A stretch of DNA of 64,000 nt. Origin: Talinum fruticosum. Lineage: Eukaryota > Streptophyta > Magnoliopsida > Caryophyllales > Talinaceae. Shown in pieces: positions 51,801-60,851 of the stretch. The translations under genes and the position numbers were made by a program. The notes beneath the pieces are model-generated. The model saw only the letters and a program-made list of their open reading frames with translations. It did no database searches and was not told where the DNA came from. Position 1 is the first letter of the stretch; the number at the start of each line of letters is the position of its first letter. The stretch is taken from the NCBI GenBank assembly GCA_021018815.1, contig JAITYX010000103.1, forward strand, positions 1,364,001-1,428,000, given 5' to 3'.

Positions 51801-54800
51801 ATATGGTAAACAGAAGGAAGAGCAGAAGCCGGAGGCTGCAGATATTGCTTTACTCATGCAGAGGTGAGTTATTAAGTCTTATTTATGGACCGCAAATCAT
51901 GTGAATTGAATCTATTCATGATAACATGTGTAACATTTCTATTCTTTTGTCATGGTGTATTAGTTTATATAGTTATAAGATAATTCATTGCTGGCTTTTG
52001 GTTTGTAGAAATGAAGCTCTACGAGTTGCTTTCATTGACGTTCTGGAGACTATGAAGGATGGGAAAGTGCAAACTGAATACTACTCTAAACTTGTTAAGG
52101 CTGACATAAATGGGCAGGATAAGGTGAATCTCTTGCCTGCGTTTGTTATAGTTCAATGATATAGCTATTATGTGCAAATGCCAGTGGCCTCTATCTTTAG
52201 AATGATTTAGGTAGAATTTTCTTTCTACTTCATTGGTATACGATAATGGTTGTGTTTGATTTCTTTTTGATGTGTTTTTCTGAGTCCACCTTGACAGGAA
52301 ATTCACTGTTTGTTTGTTCTTCAATCATGATGTTGAGCCATATGATGCTTTAGCTTTCCCCACCCTTGCCTTAATGTCCGTGACTCGTGAAGTGCAATTT
52401 ATCATTGCAATTAGCAGCTCAAACAGAATGAGACCTTTATGCTTAGCTGTAGGTCCAAGGTAATGGTATAGCAGCTCTGGAGGCTGTTTGATCTGGTGGA
52501 TAAGGCTCCATTGCTGCTTATGATCAAACGTTTGATCCATGGAGATTCTCTATAGAAGTTTTGTTCAGTGTAGTTAGAAGCTACTTTCCGAGTCATTACC
52601 TTCGGCCTTACATCTGTCCTTTTTGACTGTTCAAGTTGAACTTAAGACCTTAGTTTAACATATAGCAGGCTAATTGGGCTTGGCATCTACCTAAGTTGTT
52701 AGGAAAGTGGTATAATCTATCTTTATTGTTGCATTTGCAAATGTTTTCTACTCTGGATAATATGCTGCCAAGTTTCTTGTTCAATATGTTCACTGCTGTC
52801 GTTGGGTTGGTACAAAAATAAGAATACATTTGTAGTCTATTGCTGCTTTCTTTCTGAGCCATTTTAGTTTGCATGTTTTGTAATATTTAGTAGTATGGTT
52901 CTTAAGTGGTGTTCCTGCTGTCCAGGAAATCTATTCCATTAAATTGCCGGGAAATCCAAAGCTTGGAGAAGGGAAACCTGAGAATCAAAACCATGCCATC
53001 ATATTCACTCGTGGACAAGCAGTGCAGACAATTGACATGAATCAGGTCAGTAGTCTTGATGATTGCTTGTTTTCAAATTCAGTGCATGGTGCCTTCTCTG
53101 AATTCCTCCTGTTGTCCATTGCTATTTGGTCTTTTTCTGCTGATCCCATGTGCTCAATGAGTTAGTGTTTACCTATTGTTTTAGTCATCTCTATTTAGTG
53201 CATAAGTTGAGTATTACAACAATAATTCCTCTCCACTTTTGTGGGGTTTGAGAGATCCAAATGTGAACAACCTTACCTTTGCAAGTAGAGAGGCCTTAGT
53301 GCATAAGTTGAGTGATTGATCATTTTATTTATTGCATGAGGTGATTCTTTTTCCCTTTTTTTTTGGGTGGGCCAGCTGGAAGTGGAAACCCCTTTTCAGA
53401 TTTTGTTAGGATCAATGCCTATCCGAATTTCATTTTTCTAGTTCAATGACATGAATGTAAGTGTGACAGTGACATTTTAAAGATATATGGCCATAGAGGC
53501 CAATATTTGCTTCGACGTGCTCTTCATAACAGTTCTTTCTAGTTCCGTCTTGCCATTTTAATTAGTGCTCCTTTTAATAGAATTATATGTTGTCTAAATT
53601 CACTTCAACGGAGGGCACTTACATGATCTATTCTGCTTCGAGATGGAAATATTACTGGTCAAGTTCATGGGAAAGATGCCAGAAGCTATACATGTGTATA
53701 GTTGACCCCTCATGCAACAATTAGAAGTGCAACTACTGTATTATGAAACTTCTTTTTGCTTCAATTTCTTCCCTGGGGATTTTTTTCTCTTAAGATTGAA
53801 TGGTATGTAGGACAATTATTTCGAAGAGGCATTGAAGATGAGAAATCTTCTAGAAGAGTTTGGTAATGATCACGGGATACGTCCCCCAACTATTCTTGGT
53901 GTCAGGGAACACGTATTTACCGGAAGGTATTGTTATCATATGTTTATAGTTAATTTATATTCTGCTGCAAACCTCTATATAACCTAATCAAGTTTGTGTA
54001 TTTATGTAGTGTTTCTTCGTTAGCTTCATTCATGTCTAATCAAGAATCCAGCTTTGTAACTCTTGGTCAACGGGTTCTGGCTAATCCTCTGAAGTAAGCT
54101 TATTTTGTGAAGAGTATGATGAATAGTTCTTCCATTCCTTTCACATTCCAGTGAATTTGATTAACTGGTTATACTTTTACAGGGTCCGTATGCATTATGG
54201 TCATCCCGATGTTTTTGATAGAGTTTTCCATGTAACGCGTGGCGGTATCAGCAAGGCATCTCGAGTTATAAACATCAGCGAAGATATATTTGCAGGTCTG
54301 TCCCTTCTGATGAGTATATATACTATTGACTATTTATACCTCTCGATTTATTCACTAGTTAGGTTGAATTTCATCAATAATAGTTTGACTTGTGCTATGA
54401 CATAGCAGCATTTTTTTAGTTCAAATGGACCTCTACTAAGTGACACTTCATACTTGGACTATGTCTTCCGTAGTCTAAGTTTTTGTTTTTGCTTGTGAAT
54501 TAGTGTTGAAAATGATTAGCTACAAAAAGAAGCGAGCTAAGGACATCATTACTCAGATTGTGGTATATTGGGATCACAGAAATCTTCATATTGATTATCT
54601 TTTTAGCATTTAAACGTCCGGACCTGTGGAATGGCATTCCCAAAACACATGAATTGGAATGCTGTAAATAGGAGGATGATGGAATCTTGATAGCCATGTC
54701 TATGCTCTCACAGTTCTAGTAACGTTTACCGCTGCATATATTAATGCAGGATTCAATTCAACTTTGCGCCAGGGGAACATCACTCATCATGAATACATTC

Positions 54801-57800
54801 AGGTATGTGATAAGTACAAGCAATTATTATGTCTACCTGCAGATCAAGTTCTGAATGTAATTTACAGGTGGGCAAAGGACGGGATGTGGGGCTCAACCAG
54901 ATTGCTCTTTTTGAGGGAAAGGTTGCTGGTGGGAATGGTGAACAAGTTCTTAGTAGAGATGTCTACCGGCTTGGGCAGCTTTTTGATTTTTTCAGAATGA
55001 TGTCGTTTTACTTCACAACTGTTGGATTCTATTTTTGTACAATGGTATGCATCCCTTTTTTTCAACTTTAGTTTACTACCAGCATCATTGTTTATTTTTT
55101 GTGTAGGAACAAGTGATAAAAGTTGGTACTTGGGTCAAGTAATTCATTTGTTTCGCATCAACAGGAGTATTAACTTCTTTCTATACTTGTGTTTTTTGTT
55201 GTCTCACTTGATTGATTTATTCGTTCAAATGTGTGACCAGTTGGAGGATGTGGCCAAGTGGCTTTAATGTATACTCATATATTAGCCCAATTTTTTTAAG
55301 AAAAGAAGGAGATGGAAATCTTGTAAGTTGTATTTGGATTGATGTGCACATATTAAATGCCAATGGGTAGCACCTTGGAGATCTTTTACATGCACCAAAA
55401 GTTTTAAACCATGATTACCCGACTTTTCCATTGATGAAGGATGTGAAAGCTGGCTAATTATGGGCTTTGTCTGATCTGTTTTTCCTGACCTTGAATTGTC
55501 CAAGTTGAGGCTGCTTGGAGAGCCACCCTAGCAATAAAAAATATTGTTCCCATTGGATTTCTTATGTAATTTTCACCTTCTTCATGGCTCCTTTTGTATC
55601 GTTTCTGGCTCAGTATTTACCTGGAAAAGCACTTCAACTCACCCTTGCTTTTTCCCAAACATTCCATTGAATTAAGAAAGGCCAAATTGGCTTTTAGGTC
55701 AAAGATGACTTACTTTGATGGTAAGTTTATATGAATCTTGCTGCTGCTAGGCCCAGGAGGTCAAGATGTACAAAGCCTTGCCCTTTGCTTGTGTTCCCAA
55801 AGTTGTTCCAAAAAGCCTGCGAAAAGGGTTTAGTTCCTCAATCCCAAAAGAAATGTATGTTTTGATTTTTGTGGGATGTTAAGAAGTTAGAGTTGAGTTA
55901 ATATACTTATATCAATTGACTTTCTAACTTTTCTGTCCATTGTTATAGCTGGCTATGAGAAAAGGTGTTCTTAAACTTGTTCTTTTTCTGAGAGGCTGTA
56001 TTATTTAAACAGGAATCTGGCGAAGTTGAGAATTTAGTGGATTCTTCTAAGGAACTTAAACTTCCATTCGGCAGAATACAAAAGGGAATAGATGGACAAA
56101 CTTTTTTGGTGGAGAGAATAAGAAATTTTATATTTTCAGAACTTGTGATTCTGTGATGAAGTTATGCTTTTATAGTGCATTGCATGTTCTTGAAATTTAT
56201 GAATGACTTATTTTGCCACATATCAACAGTTTATGTTGGTTTTTGAAGAGCATGGAACCTCAACTAGGCCAATATAGTATAGGATGGTGACAAGGAATGG
56301 GAAATGTTTATTCTATCCTCTTCCAGTTAAACATTGGTTTCTTTTACTATTGTGGCAATGTGTCATTACTAACTGCTTCCATATCTTATTCCTATGCAGT
56401 TGACAGTGCTGACTGTGTATATTTTCCTTTATGGGAAGACATATCTGGTAAATTCTGTTTCCTTTTTAACATAATTGTCGTGGGCCCAATTAGCATGACA
56501 CTCACCATTAACATTTAGCAGAATTTTTTGCTTGACCTAAGACTGTAAACTTTCTGATGTGTTGACCTTATCTATTTGTCCCCGGCAGATTTTTGAGTAG
56601 GACCCTCCGTTCCTTTTTTTTCTCTGTGTGATGACTCTTCTACATCCTATCTTTTGTTGCATGCTTTACAGTATTATGTGAATCTTTCGCATTGTGATTA
56701 AGTTACTTGCTTATACATTGAAAGTAGTTTACTGGTCTGGGTAGTTTTCAGATTTAGCTCATGTCGGAGTTGGTTTCTTAGTCTTGTTCATATTTTGCCC
56801 CTGTCTCCTTATCCATATGTTGATATCCTGCAGTTTTATCCTTTTTGACCTTCCAATTTCCTGTAACTCAAAACATTCTTGTTCTAGGCTTTGTCAGGAG
56901 TTGGTGAGACAATCCAAGATCGTGCTCGCATAATGCAGAACACTGCCTTGGGTGCCGCCCTGAATACCCAGTTTCTTATTCAGATTGGAGTGTTTACTGC
57001 TATACCTATGGTATTGGGTTTCATACTGGAGCAGGGCTTTTTAGGGTATGTCTTCTCATGCTAATTTCATATTTGTGATCTATTGAAGAGATTTAGGTGA
57101 TTGTAGCCATGTGTATATAATGTAGACTAACAGGAGGGAATATGGAATGGTTGACAACTTACATATTTTCGTTCTCCTATGGAATGGGTGTGCTTAATGA
57201 CAAAAAAAAAAAAAAAGTGTTACATGAGGATAAAAAGGCAATACACTAAGCAGCACAATTCGAATTCTAATTCTCGAGTAAGGTGGTCCCACATAGTGCT
57301 TTCATGGGACCAATTTCTCTCTGTAGTGCCTCTTATGTCGTCCAACTACCTTTTTCATGCATCGACTCTTGCAGCTTCATTTTTTAAAAAAAGTGCAACA
57401 CAACACTAAGGCTCTAAATCCTATCTCAATTCTCTATTATCAACCGATGTGTATTAATTTATGACAGCATAGAAACTGTCCTTTCACTTTGATCGCCTTA
57501 TGTAAAATATCTAGGAATCTGTTGCTGTCAATTTAGATGTTCTGGGGGTTTCTGTTGAACTGCAACATGAAGAAATTGAAAATTTATATGGATATTAACT
57601 GAATTCTAAAAATAGCATAATTCATAAGGTTTCAATTAACTCTAAGAATAAGGTGTTGAGCTGGGTATGCATTTCCCACTTCTTTTTTTTTTTTTGGAAA
57701 AGGGGGAGGGGGTTTGTTGGGTTCCTTACAAAATATATTGATGTATTTATTTTTTAGATTATGATCCTGGAAACTTCTGCATTAGGGAGTGGGCATCTTG

Positions 57801-60800
57801 TCTGAATTTTATAATTCTTCGCTCGTTGTTCTGTTGGGATCTGATTGGTTCTGGTTGCATCATTTCTGACAATTTTCTTTCAACTCTTGTTGTAACTTTT
57901 TGCTATGATTATCCATTAATTTTGCAGGCCATTGTCAGTTTTATCACTATGCAGTTCCAACTTTGTTCCGTCTTTTTACATTCTCCTTGGGAACAAGAAC
58001 ACATTATTTTGGTCGAACTATTCTCCATGGTGGTGCAAGGGTTTGTCATCTTCGTACATACTTTATGATATGTTTGTTTAAGTAGTGCACACAGTGACGT
58101 TTTGATATTTATGTGCTAAACAGTATCAAGCAACTGGTAGGGGATTTGTTGTCCGCCATATTAAGTTCAGTGAGAACTATAGGCTGTACTCTCGCAGTCA
58201 TTTTGTCAAAGGGTACTGCTTTATTTCTCTTCGCTTAATGGATGTATAGTACTTTAGAAGCTCCTTTTTAAAAAATATCTTGTCTGTGTAGGCTTGAGGT
58301 TGTGCTTCTGTTGGTGGTATATCTTGCATACGGTTATAATGACAGTGGTACAATAGGCTATATTCTTCTCACTATCAGCAGTTGGTTTATGGCTCTGTCA
58401 TGGCTTTTTGCTCCATATTTGTTTAATCCTTCTGGTTTTGAGTGGCAGAAGTGAGTTTCTGTTCCTTGAACTTCTGCTGATATTGGTTTATATTTGTTCT
58501 CCTCCGATTATGTTTATGGAAATGTCTCCCTAATTCATGTTGCATCCATTTGTTCCCTTTAGGACTGTGGAGGATTTCAGAGATTGGACAAATTGGCTTC
58601 TGTACAGAGGTGGAATCGGTGTCAAGGGAGAGGAGAGTTGGGAAGCTTGGTGGGAAGAGGAATTGGTGAATCTTCAATTTTACCTTTTGATTATTTTTTA
58701 TTGCTGTACCTGTTGTTTTGTTGGATTGATATTCCTAAAGCTTTTTCATCTTTTATTGCTAATGTTGGTTCTAAATGATTTCCTGAATTGATGCTTTTGA
58801 CCAATCTGAATTTGTCTTCTTGATATTGATATGAAGGCCATATTTGTTGGATTGATATGAAGGCCAAGCCGGTTAGCGTATTGCCTGTGCAATTTGATCT
58901 CAAGCATTTTGTTGTCTCTCGTATTCCCCCCCTTTCTTTCTCCCTTTCTCTTAAAAGAAGGGACAAAACTGGTCTTGTTTGCTGTCTGTATCATATCGTT
59001 TTTCTCCATAAAACTGACCTGTAATCCCAAGAACAATCATTTTGCTTCCTTGTTTATCCTGTCTCTCAGACTGGGCCTTCTCCCTTTGACAGCATCCCAG
59101 TTTTGTCATTCATTTTCTCTTATTTATGTCATGGCATGATCATTTTGACAACCTTATCATCAGAGCTATTAGGTGGAGAAACTTCTTGTCCTGGTTTTTT
59201 TTTTTTTTTTTGTCTCATCTATTAATGTATTTTATGTGATGAAGAAATACCTTCACAGTTTATCTAACTTGTGTAGGACTCATTTTTACTTTTCAGGCAG
59301 TGGCCTTTTTGCCTTGCCTTCAACAAGTCCAACACTTTTAAACAAATTTGGTGACTGATTCTTTTGCATTCCCTCGTGTAAAAATTGGGTCCCAGAAACT
59401 TGAATCTGCGGAGAATCTGCTGCTCTTGAATTTTTTCATATTCGGTGCTAATGTGAGATGTCTACAGGCACATATTCGGACCCTAGGTGGGAGGATAGCA
59501 GAGACAATTTTGAGCCTCAGGTTCTTCATCTTCCAGTATGGGATTGTATATAAGCTACATGTGCAGGGGACGAACACATCATTGTCGGTAAGAGCTGTGT
59601 CTATTGAATTTTTTCTCCTTTTTAATTGTCCCTGGTCACCAGCCAGCATCTGCATGTCGATTGTCGAGTCATATGTAGTGGTAGTCATGTCTTCTCCAGG
59701 TGTATGACTAAGAGTTTGTTTTGGTGAGAAAAAATAGCTGTGAGACATAAAATTGTGGGCCACGCAGGTTGTCCAACAAAAATGGGTGGTGTCTGGAAAA
59801 GTAGCTTATGAGACCACCTCTTCAAGAATTAGCAATATACAGCATGGGGTGTGCTGGGATGTGTGTGTTCTTTGTGTTTAGGTTGAGTTTACTGCGTTGA
59901 GTCAATACATATAGATCATGTTGCAAATTGGTGAATTGCTTGTGTGGTAACTGACTTACTGAACTTGGTTATCTTGCAGGTCTATGGCTTTTCATGGGCT
60001 GCTCTTGCTGTTCTTATTGTTCTTTTCAAGGTTGAACTCTTCACTTTGAAACTTGAATGATCTTTTTCTGTGTCTGTCGACTCATTCGATCTCAAGTTTA
60101 ACTGAGCAAAAGCCCTAATGCAGGTCTTCACCTTCAGCCAGAAAGCATCTGTCAACTTTCAGCTACTGCTGCGTTTTGTCCAAGGCTTCACCTTTCTCCT
60201 GGCATTGATTGGATTAGCTGTGGCTGTTGCAATTACATCTTTGTCTCTTCCAGATGTATTTGCTTGCATCTTAGCATTTCTCCCCACGGGTTGGGCAATT
60301 ATTTCTGTGAGTTTCGTAGCTTTATTAACTCATCAAAAAAAAAAAAGTTTTGTGGCTTTATTAACATTACTGCCATTGCACATTTCTCCTTCCCTGAGAA
60401 TTTCTAGTTCAATTGAATTTATCACTTTTCTGAAGTCATCATTGCGTTTTCTCATTTTACCCATCTAATTAATAATTTGGCAACTATATTTCCTTGTCGC
60501 TTCCTTGTCCTGTCATATGTTGCAATTTTATTGTTGTTGGAGAATAAAGTTCATATTAGGACACGCAGATATTGCTTTTCAATTTTCCTGACCCTGAGTT
60601 ATATAAATGTCCAGATTGCTGCCTCTTGGAAGCCATATGTAAAGAAGATTGGGCTATGGAAGTCTATTCGGTCACTTGCCCGTCTTTATGATGCTGGAAT
60701 GGGTATGCTCATATTCATTCCTATTGCATTATTCTCATGGTTTCCCTTTGTGTCAACATTCCAAACAAGGCTCATGTTCAACCAAGCGTTCAGTAGAGGT

Positions 60801-60851
60801 TTGGAGATCTCTCTCATCCTCGCAGGAAACAACCCTAATACTGGGATATGA
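21870..60851 (+). CDS. CALS9: Callose synthase 9-like (GSL10 clade), complete, 51 coding exons
   Basis: GT48 beta-1,3-glucan synthase using UDP-glucose at the plasma membrane. In Arabidopsis the GSL10/CALS9 clade is needed for entry of microspores into mitosis. The joined exons give about 1,900 residues, close to the family's roughly 1,890. The start MSRAEELWERLVRAALRSAR matches the clade start I recall and follows a leader intron. The C-terminus reads GLEISLILAGNNPNTGI. All introns are GT..AG except one GC..AG (36678-36795). Coding exons make up only about 15% of the 39-kb span; the rest is introns swollen by mobile elements. About six exons are each one base short in homopolymer runs (exon 13 twice, exon 27, exon 43, exon 44, and probably exon 16), so the literal sequence does not translate through. 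Splice sites are otherwise intact. Confidence 0.96.
24608..24668 (+). mobile_element. LINE 3'-end remnant with poly(A) tail
   Basis: The text from gtgacaccccttggtgtc to an A-run matches the reverse complement of 45785-45849, where a flanking target duplication shows it was retroposed. It ends in ttactcatt plus an A-run, like plant L1 tails. It lies in intron 4 of the CALS9-like gene. No target duplication was found for this copy. Confidence 0.6.
25077..25462 (+). repeat. 193-bp tandem duplication in intron 4 of the CALS9-like gene
   Basis: Copy one starts at 25077 and copy two at 25270, both beginning gttttgtagtagaaa and sharing most of their length with scattered substitutions and small indels. 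Neither copy is coding. A motif reading tggtatcagagg on the minus strand near 25551-25562 resembles a plant initiator-tRNA primer site, so the surrounding DNA may be a decayed retroelement, but no LTR pair was identified. Confidence 0.8.
28162..28677. mobile_element. Foldback/MITE-type element with long terminal inverted repeats
   Basis: The left end (gaacaattgacacttt, then taaagtggtccacaactt) reappears inverted at the right end (aagttgtggaccacttta, then aaagtgtcaattgttc). The imperfect inverted repeats are about 75 bp long around a non-coding AT-rich core. The 9-bp flanks, ctctctttt and ttctccttt, differ at two positions and could be a decayed Mutator-type target duplication. It lies in intron 9 of the CALS9-like gene. 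The superfamily is uncertain. Confidence 0.65.
29065..29666. mobile_element. Non-autonomous hAT-type element, 602 bp
   Basis: The element begins taggggtgtacg and ends cgaatacacctcta, imperfect terminal inverted repeats. It is flanked by a perfect 8-bp target duplication, cttgtgat, at 29057-29064 and 29667-29674, as hAT transposition makes. The interior is packed with gagccgagct-type repeats at both ends and has no coding potential. It sits in intron 10 of the CALS9-like gene. This GAGCC-rich type is common in plant introns. Confidence 0.88.
35054..36330. mobile_element. Probable hAT-like element rich in GGTCC/GGACC motifs
   Basis: The left part (about 35054-35215) holds repeated ggaccggact and cagtccagac motifs. 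The right part (about 36228-36330) holds the inverted partners (gtccagtccggtc). The left end taggggcgttcat resembles hAT-type termini. I could not find a target duplication, so the limits are approximate. It lies in intron 17 of the CALS9-like gene and encloses a SINE-like fragment near 35290-35375. Confidence 0.45.
35290..35375 (+). repeat. SINE-like fragment, copy A
   Basis: The order caacaacaattact, gtggg, ggggagatccatatgtacgc, aaccttatctctgcaag is shared with 53217-53295. It recalls the body of plant Au-type SINEs from memory. No target duplication was seen. Confidence 0.4.
36678..36795 (+). other. GC-AG intron in the CALS9-like gene
   Basis: The exon ending AYFLQ at 36677 is followed by gcaagc, and the next exon starts IHPLVRPTREIV at 36796 after aacag. 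The sequence ccag then gcaagc fits the strong GC-donor consensus. The homologous intron of the CALS3-like gene (10376-10664) uses a normal GT donor, so the change arose after the subfamilies split. Confidence 0.85.
38102..39275. repeat. Probable transposon-derived repeat in intron 20
   Basis: The start (ggtgatcgcggatttttcga, then ggtgtcgatcccgtgaggga) and the end (ttcaaaacttgggtcaaatg, then gtttgggtgttcata) resemble a dispersed non-coding repeat I recall from many plant introns. No terminal repeat pair or target duplication was found, and the class is not assigned. Confidence 0.4.
39640..40181 (-). pseudogene. Possible LINE reverse-transcriptase tail remnant (zf-RVT-like)
   Basis: On the minus strand, 40181 down to 39993 reads ACGKFPSKLDFYLAWKATIG, resembling the linker between the reverse transcriptase and zinc-binding region of plant LINEs, where W-plus-K segments like this are common. 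Further downstream the frame is broken by stops. It lies in intron 20 of the CALS9-like gene. Confidence 0.35.
41709..41733 (+). other. 25-bp microexon (exon 23) of the CALS9-like gene
   Basis: The preceding exon ends in AG of an Arg codon and the next begins at a codon boundary. The 25 bases between ggatgcag and gttggt join them in frame as (R)TPEYAQSQ. This falls in the linker before the conserved ARFSPFWNEI block, which varies in length between relatives. Confidence 0.75.
42252..42268 (+). repeat. (TTA)n microsatellite
   Basis: Short run of ttattatta in intron 23 of the CALS9-like gene, next to GA-rich DNA (42218-42295). Confidence 0.85.
42540..43130. repeat. Probable non-autonomous transposon remnant in intron 23
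   Basis: The left half repeats cgggtt, ggtcaa and acccattta motifs and the right half carries aacccgcctaa and cgtgttgggtcagc. This recalls a plant repeat rich in GGGTCGTGTTCGGGT motifs. Ends and target duplication were not resolved. Confidence 0.35.
43775..43793 (+). repeat. (TGGC)n microsatellite
   Basis: ttggctggctggctggctg in intron 23 of the CALS9-like gene. Confidence 0.85.
44653..44733. mobile_element. 81-bp MITE-like hairpin nested in the Helitron
   Basis: The ends aggtcctgtttcatt and aaatggaacagggact are near-perfect inverted repeats around a core that itself mentions ggtcctg again. It is likely a tiny DNA-transposon derivative captured by or inserted into the Helitron. The target duplication is unclear (possibly acta). 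Confidence 0.5.
45785..45983 (-). mobile_element. 5'-truncated LINE/retroposon with 17-bp target duplication
   Basis: A T-run at 45785-45796 (poly(A) tail on the minus strand) is followed by gataagtaatcacaaaa and a segment shared with 24608-24668. The insert is flanked by a perfect 17-bp duplication, aaacatcactcattgag, at 45768-45784 and 45984-46000, as target-primed reverse transcription makes. It is nested inside the Helitron, so it is younger than that insertion or was carried with it. Confidence 0.85.
46556..46582 (+). repeat. (GATAT)n microsatellite inside the Helitron
   Basis: Repeats of gatat near the 5' end of the minus-strand Helitron. Confidence 0.85.
48559..48598 (+). repeat. (CT)n and (CTAT)n microsatellites right after a splice donor
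   Basis: The donor of exon 29 at 48557 is a weak gtccct and leads straight into ctctctctctct, then ctatctatctat. Confidence 0.85.
49430..50395 (+). mobile_element. Probable LINE 3'-end remnant in intron 31
   Basis: About 50160-50360 reads like the degenerate C-terminal tail of plant LINE proteins on the + strand, and ends ttttccttatcc plus an A-run at 50373-50389, the usual form of plant L1 tails. A SINE-like motif (actggggagatctagatgta) lies near 49469-49491. Limits are approximate and no target duplication was found. Confidence 0.4.
53217..53295 (+). repeat. SINE-like fragment, copy B
   Basis: It shares acaacaataattc, gtgggg, gagatccaaatgt and aaccttacctttgcaagt with 35290-35375. It lies in intron 36 of the CALS9-like gene. 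Confidence 0.4.
56400..60851 (+). other. CALS9: CALS9-like: C-terminal transmembrane cluster (coding exons 42-51)
   Basis: Exons: 56400-56447, 56888-57045, 57928-58040, 58124-58212, 58292-58450, 58563-58665, 59468-59587, 59980-60030, 60124-60306, 60615-60851 (TGA at 60849-60851), about 420 residues. Landmarks are [51 protein letters not shown] and VYGFSWAALAVLIVLFK. Exons 43 and 44 are each one base short, in a G run and a T run. Confidence 0.93.
60311..60365 (+). mobile_element. Tail-only retroposon with 19-bp target duplication
   Basis: gtttcgtagctttattaac at 60311-60329 is repeated with two changes (gttttgtggctttattaac) at 60347-60365. The only DNA between is tcatc plus an A-run (60330-60346), matching the last bases of the LINE tails seen elsewhere in the window. 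It lies at the very start of intron 50 of the CALS9-like gene. Confidence 0.75.

Larger units (their letters stand above)
41444..55044 (+). other. CALS9: CALS9-like: central cytosolic catalytic loop (coding exons 22-41)
   Basis: Exons: 41444-41529, 41709-41733, 43941-44035, 47073-47154, 47241-47401, 47525-47644, 48224-48321, 48466-48556, 48730-48890, 48991-49100, 51160-51294, 51533-51601, 51686-51863, 52009-52123, 52926-53045, 53811-53926, 54010-54093, 54183-54295, 54750-54802, 54868-55044, about 730 residues. Landmarks are [57 protein letters not shown] and [18 protein letters not shown]. Exon 23 is only 25 bp. Exon 27 (47525-47644) lacks one A and would otherwise hit a TAA. Confidence 0.93.
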
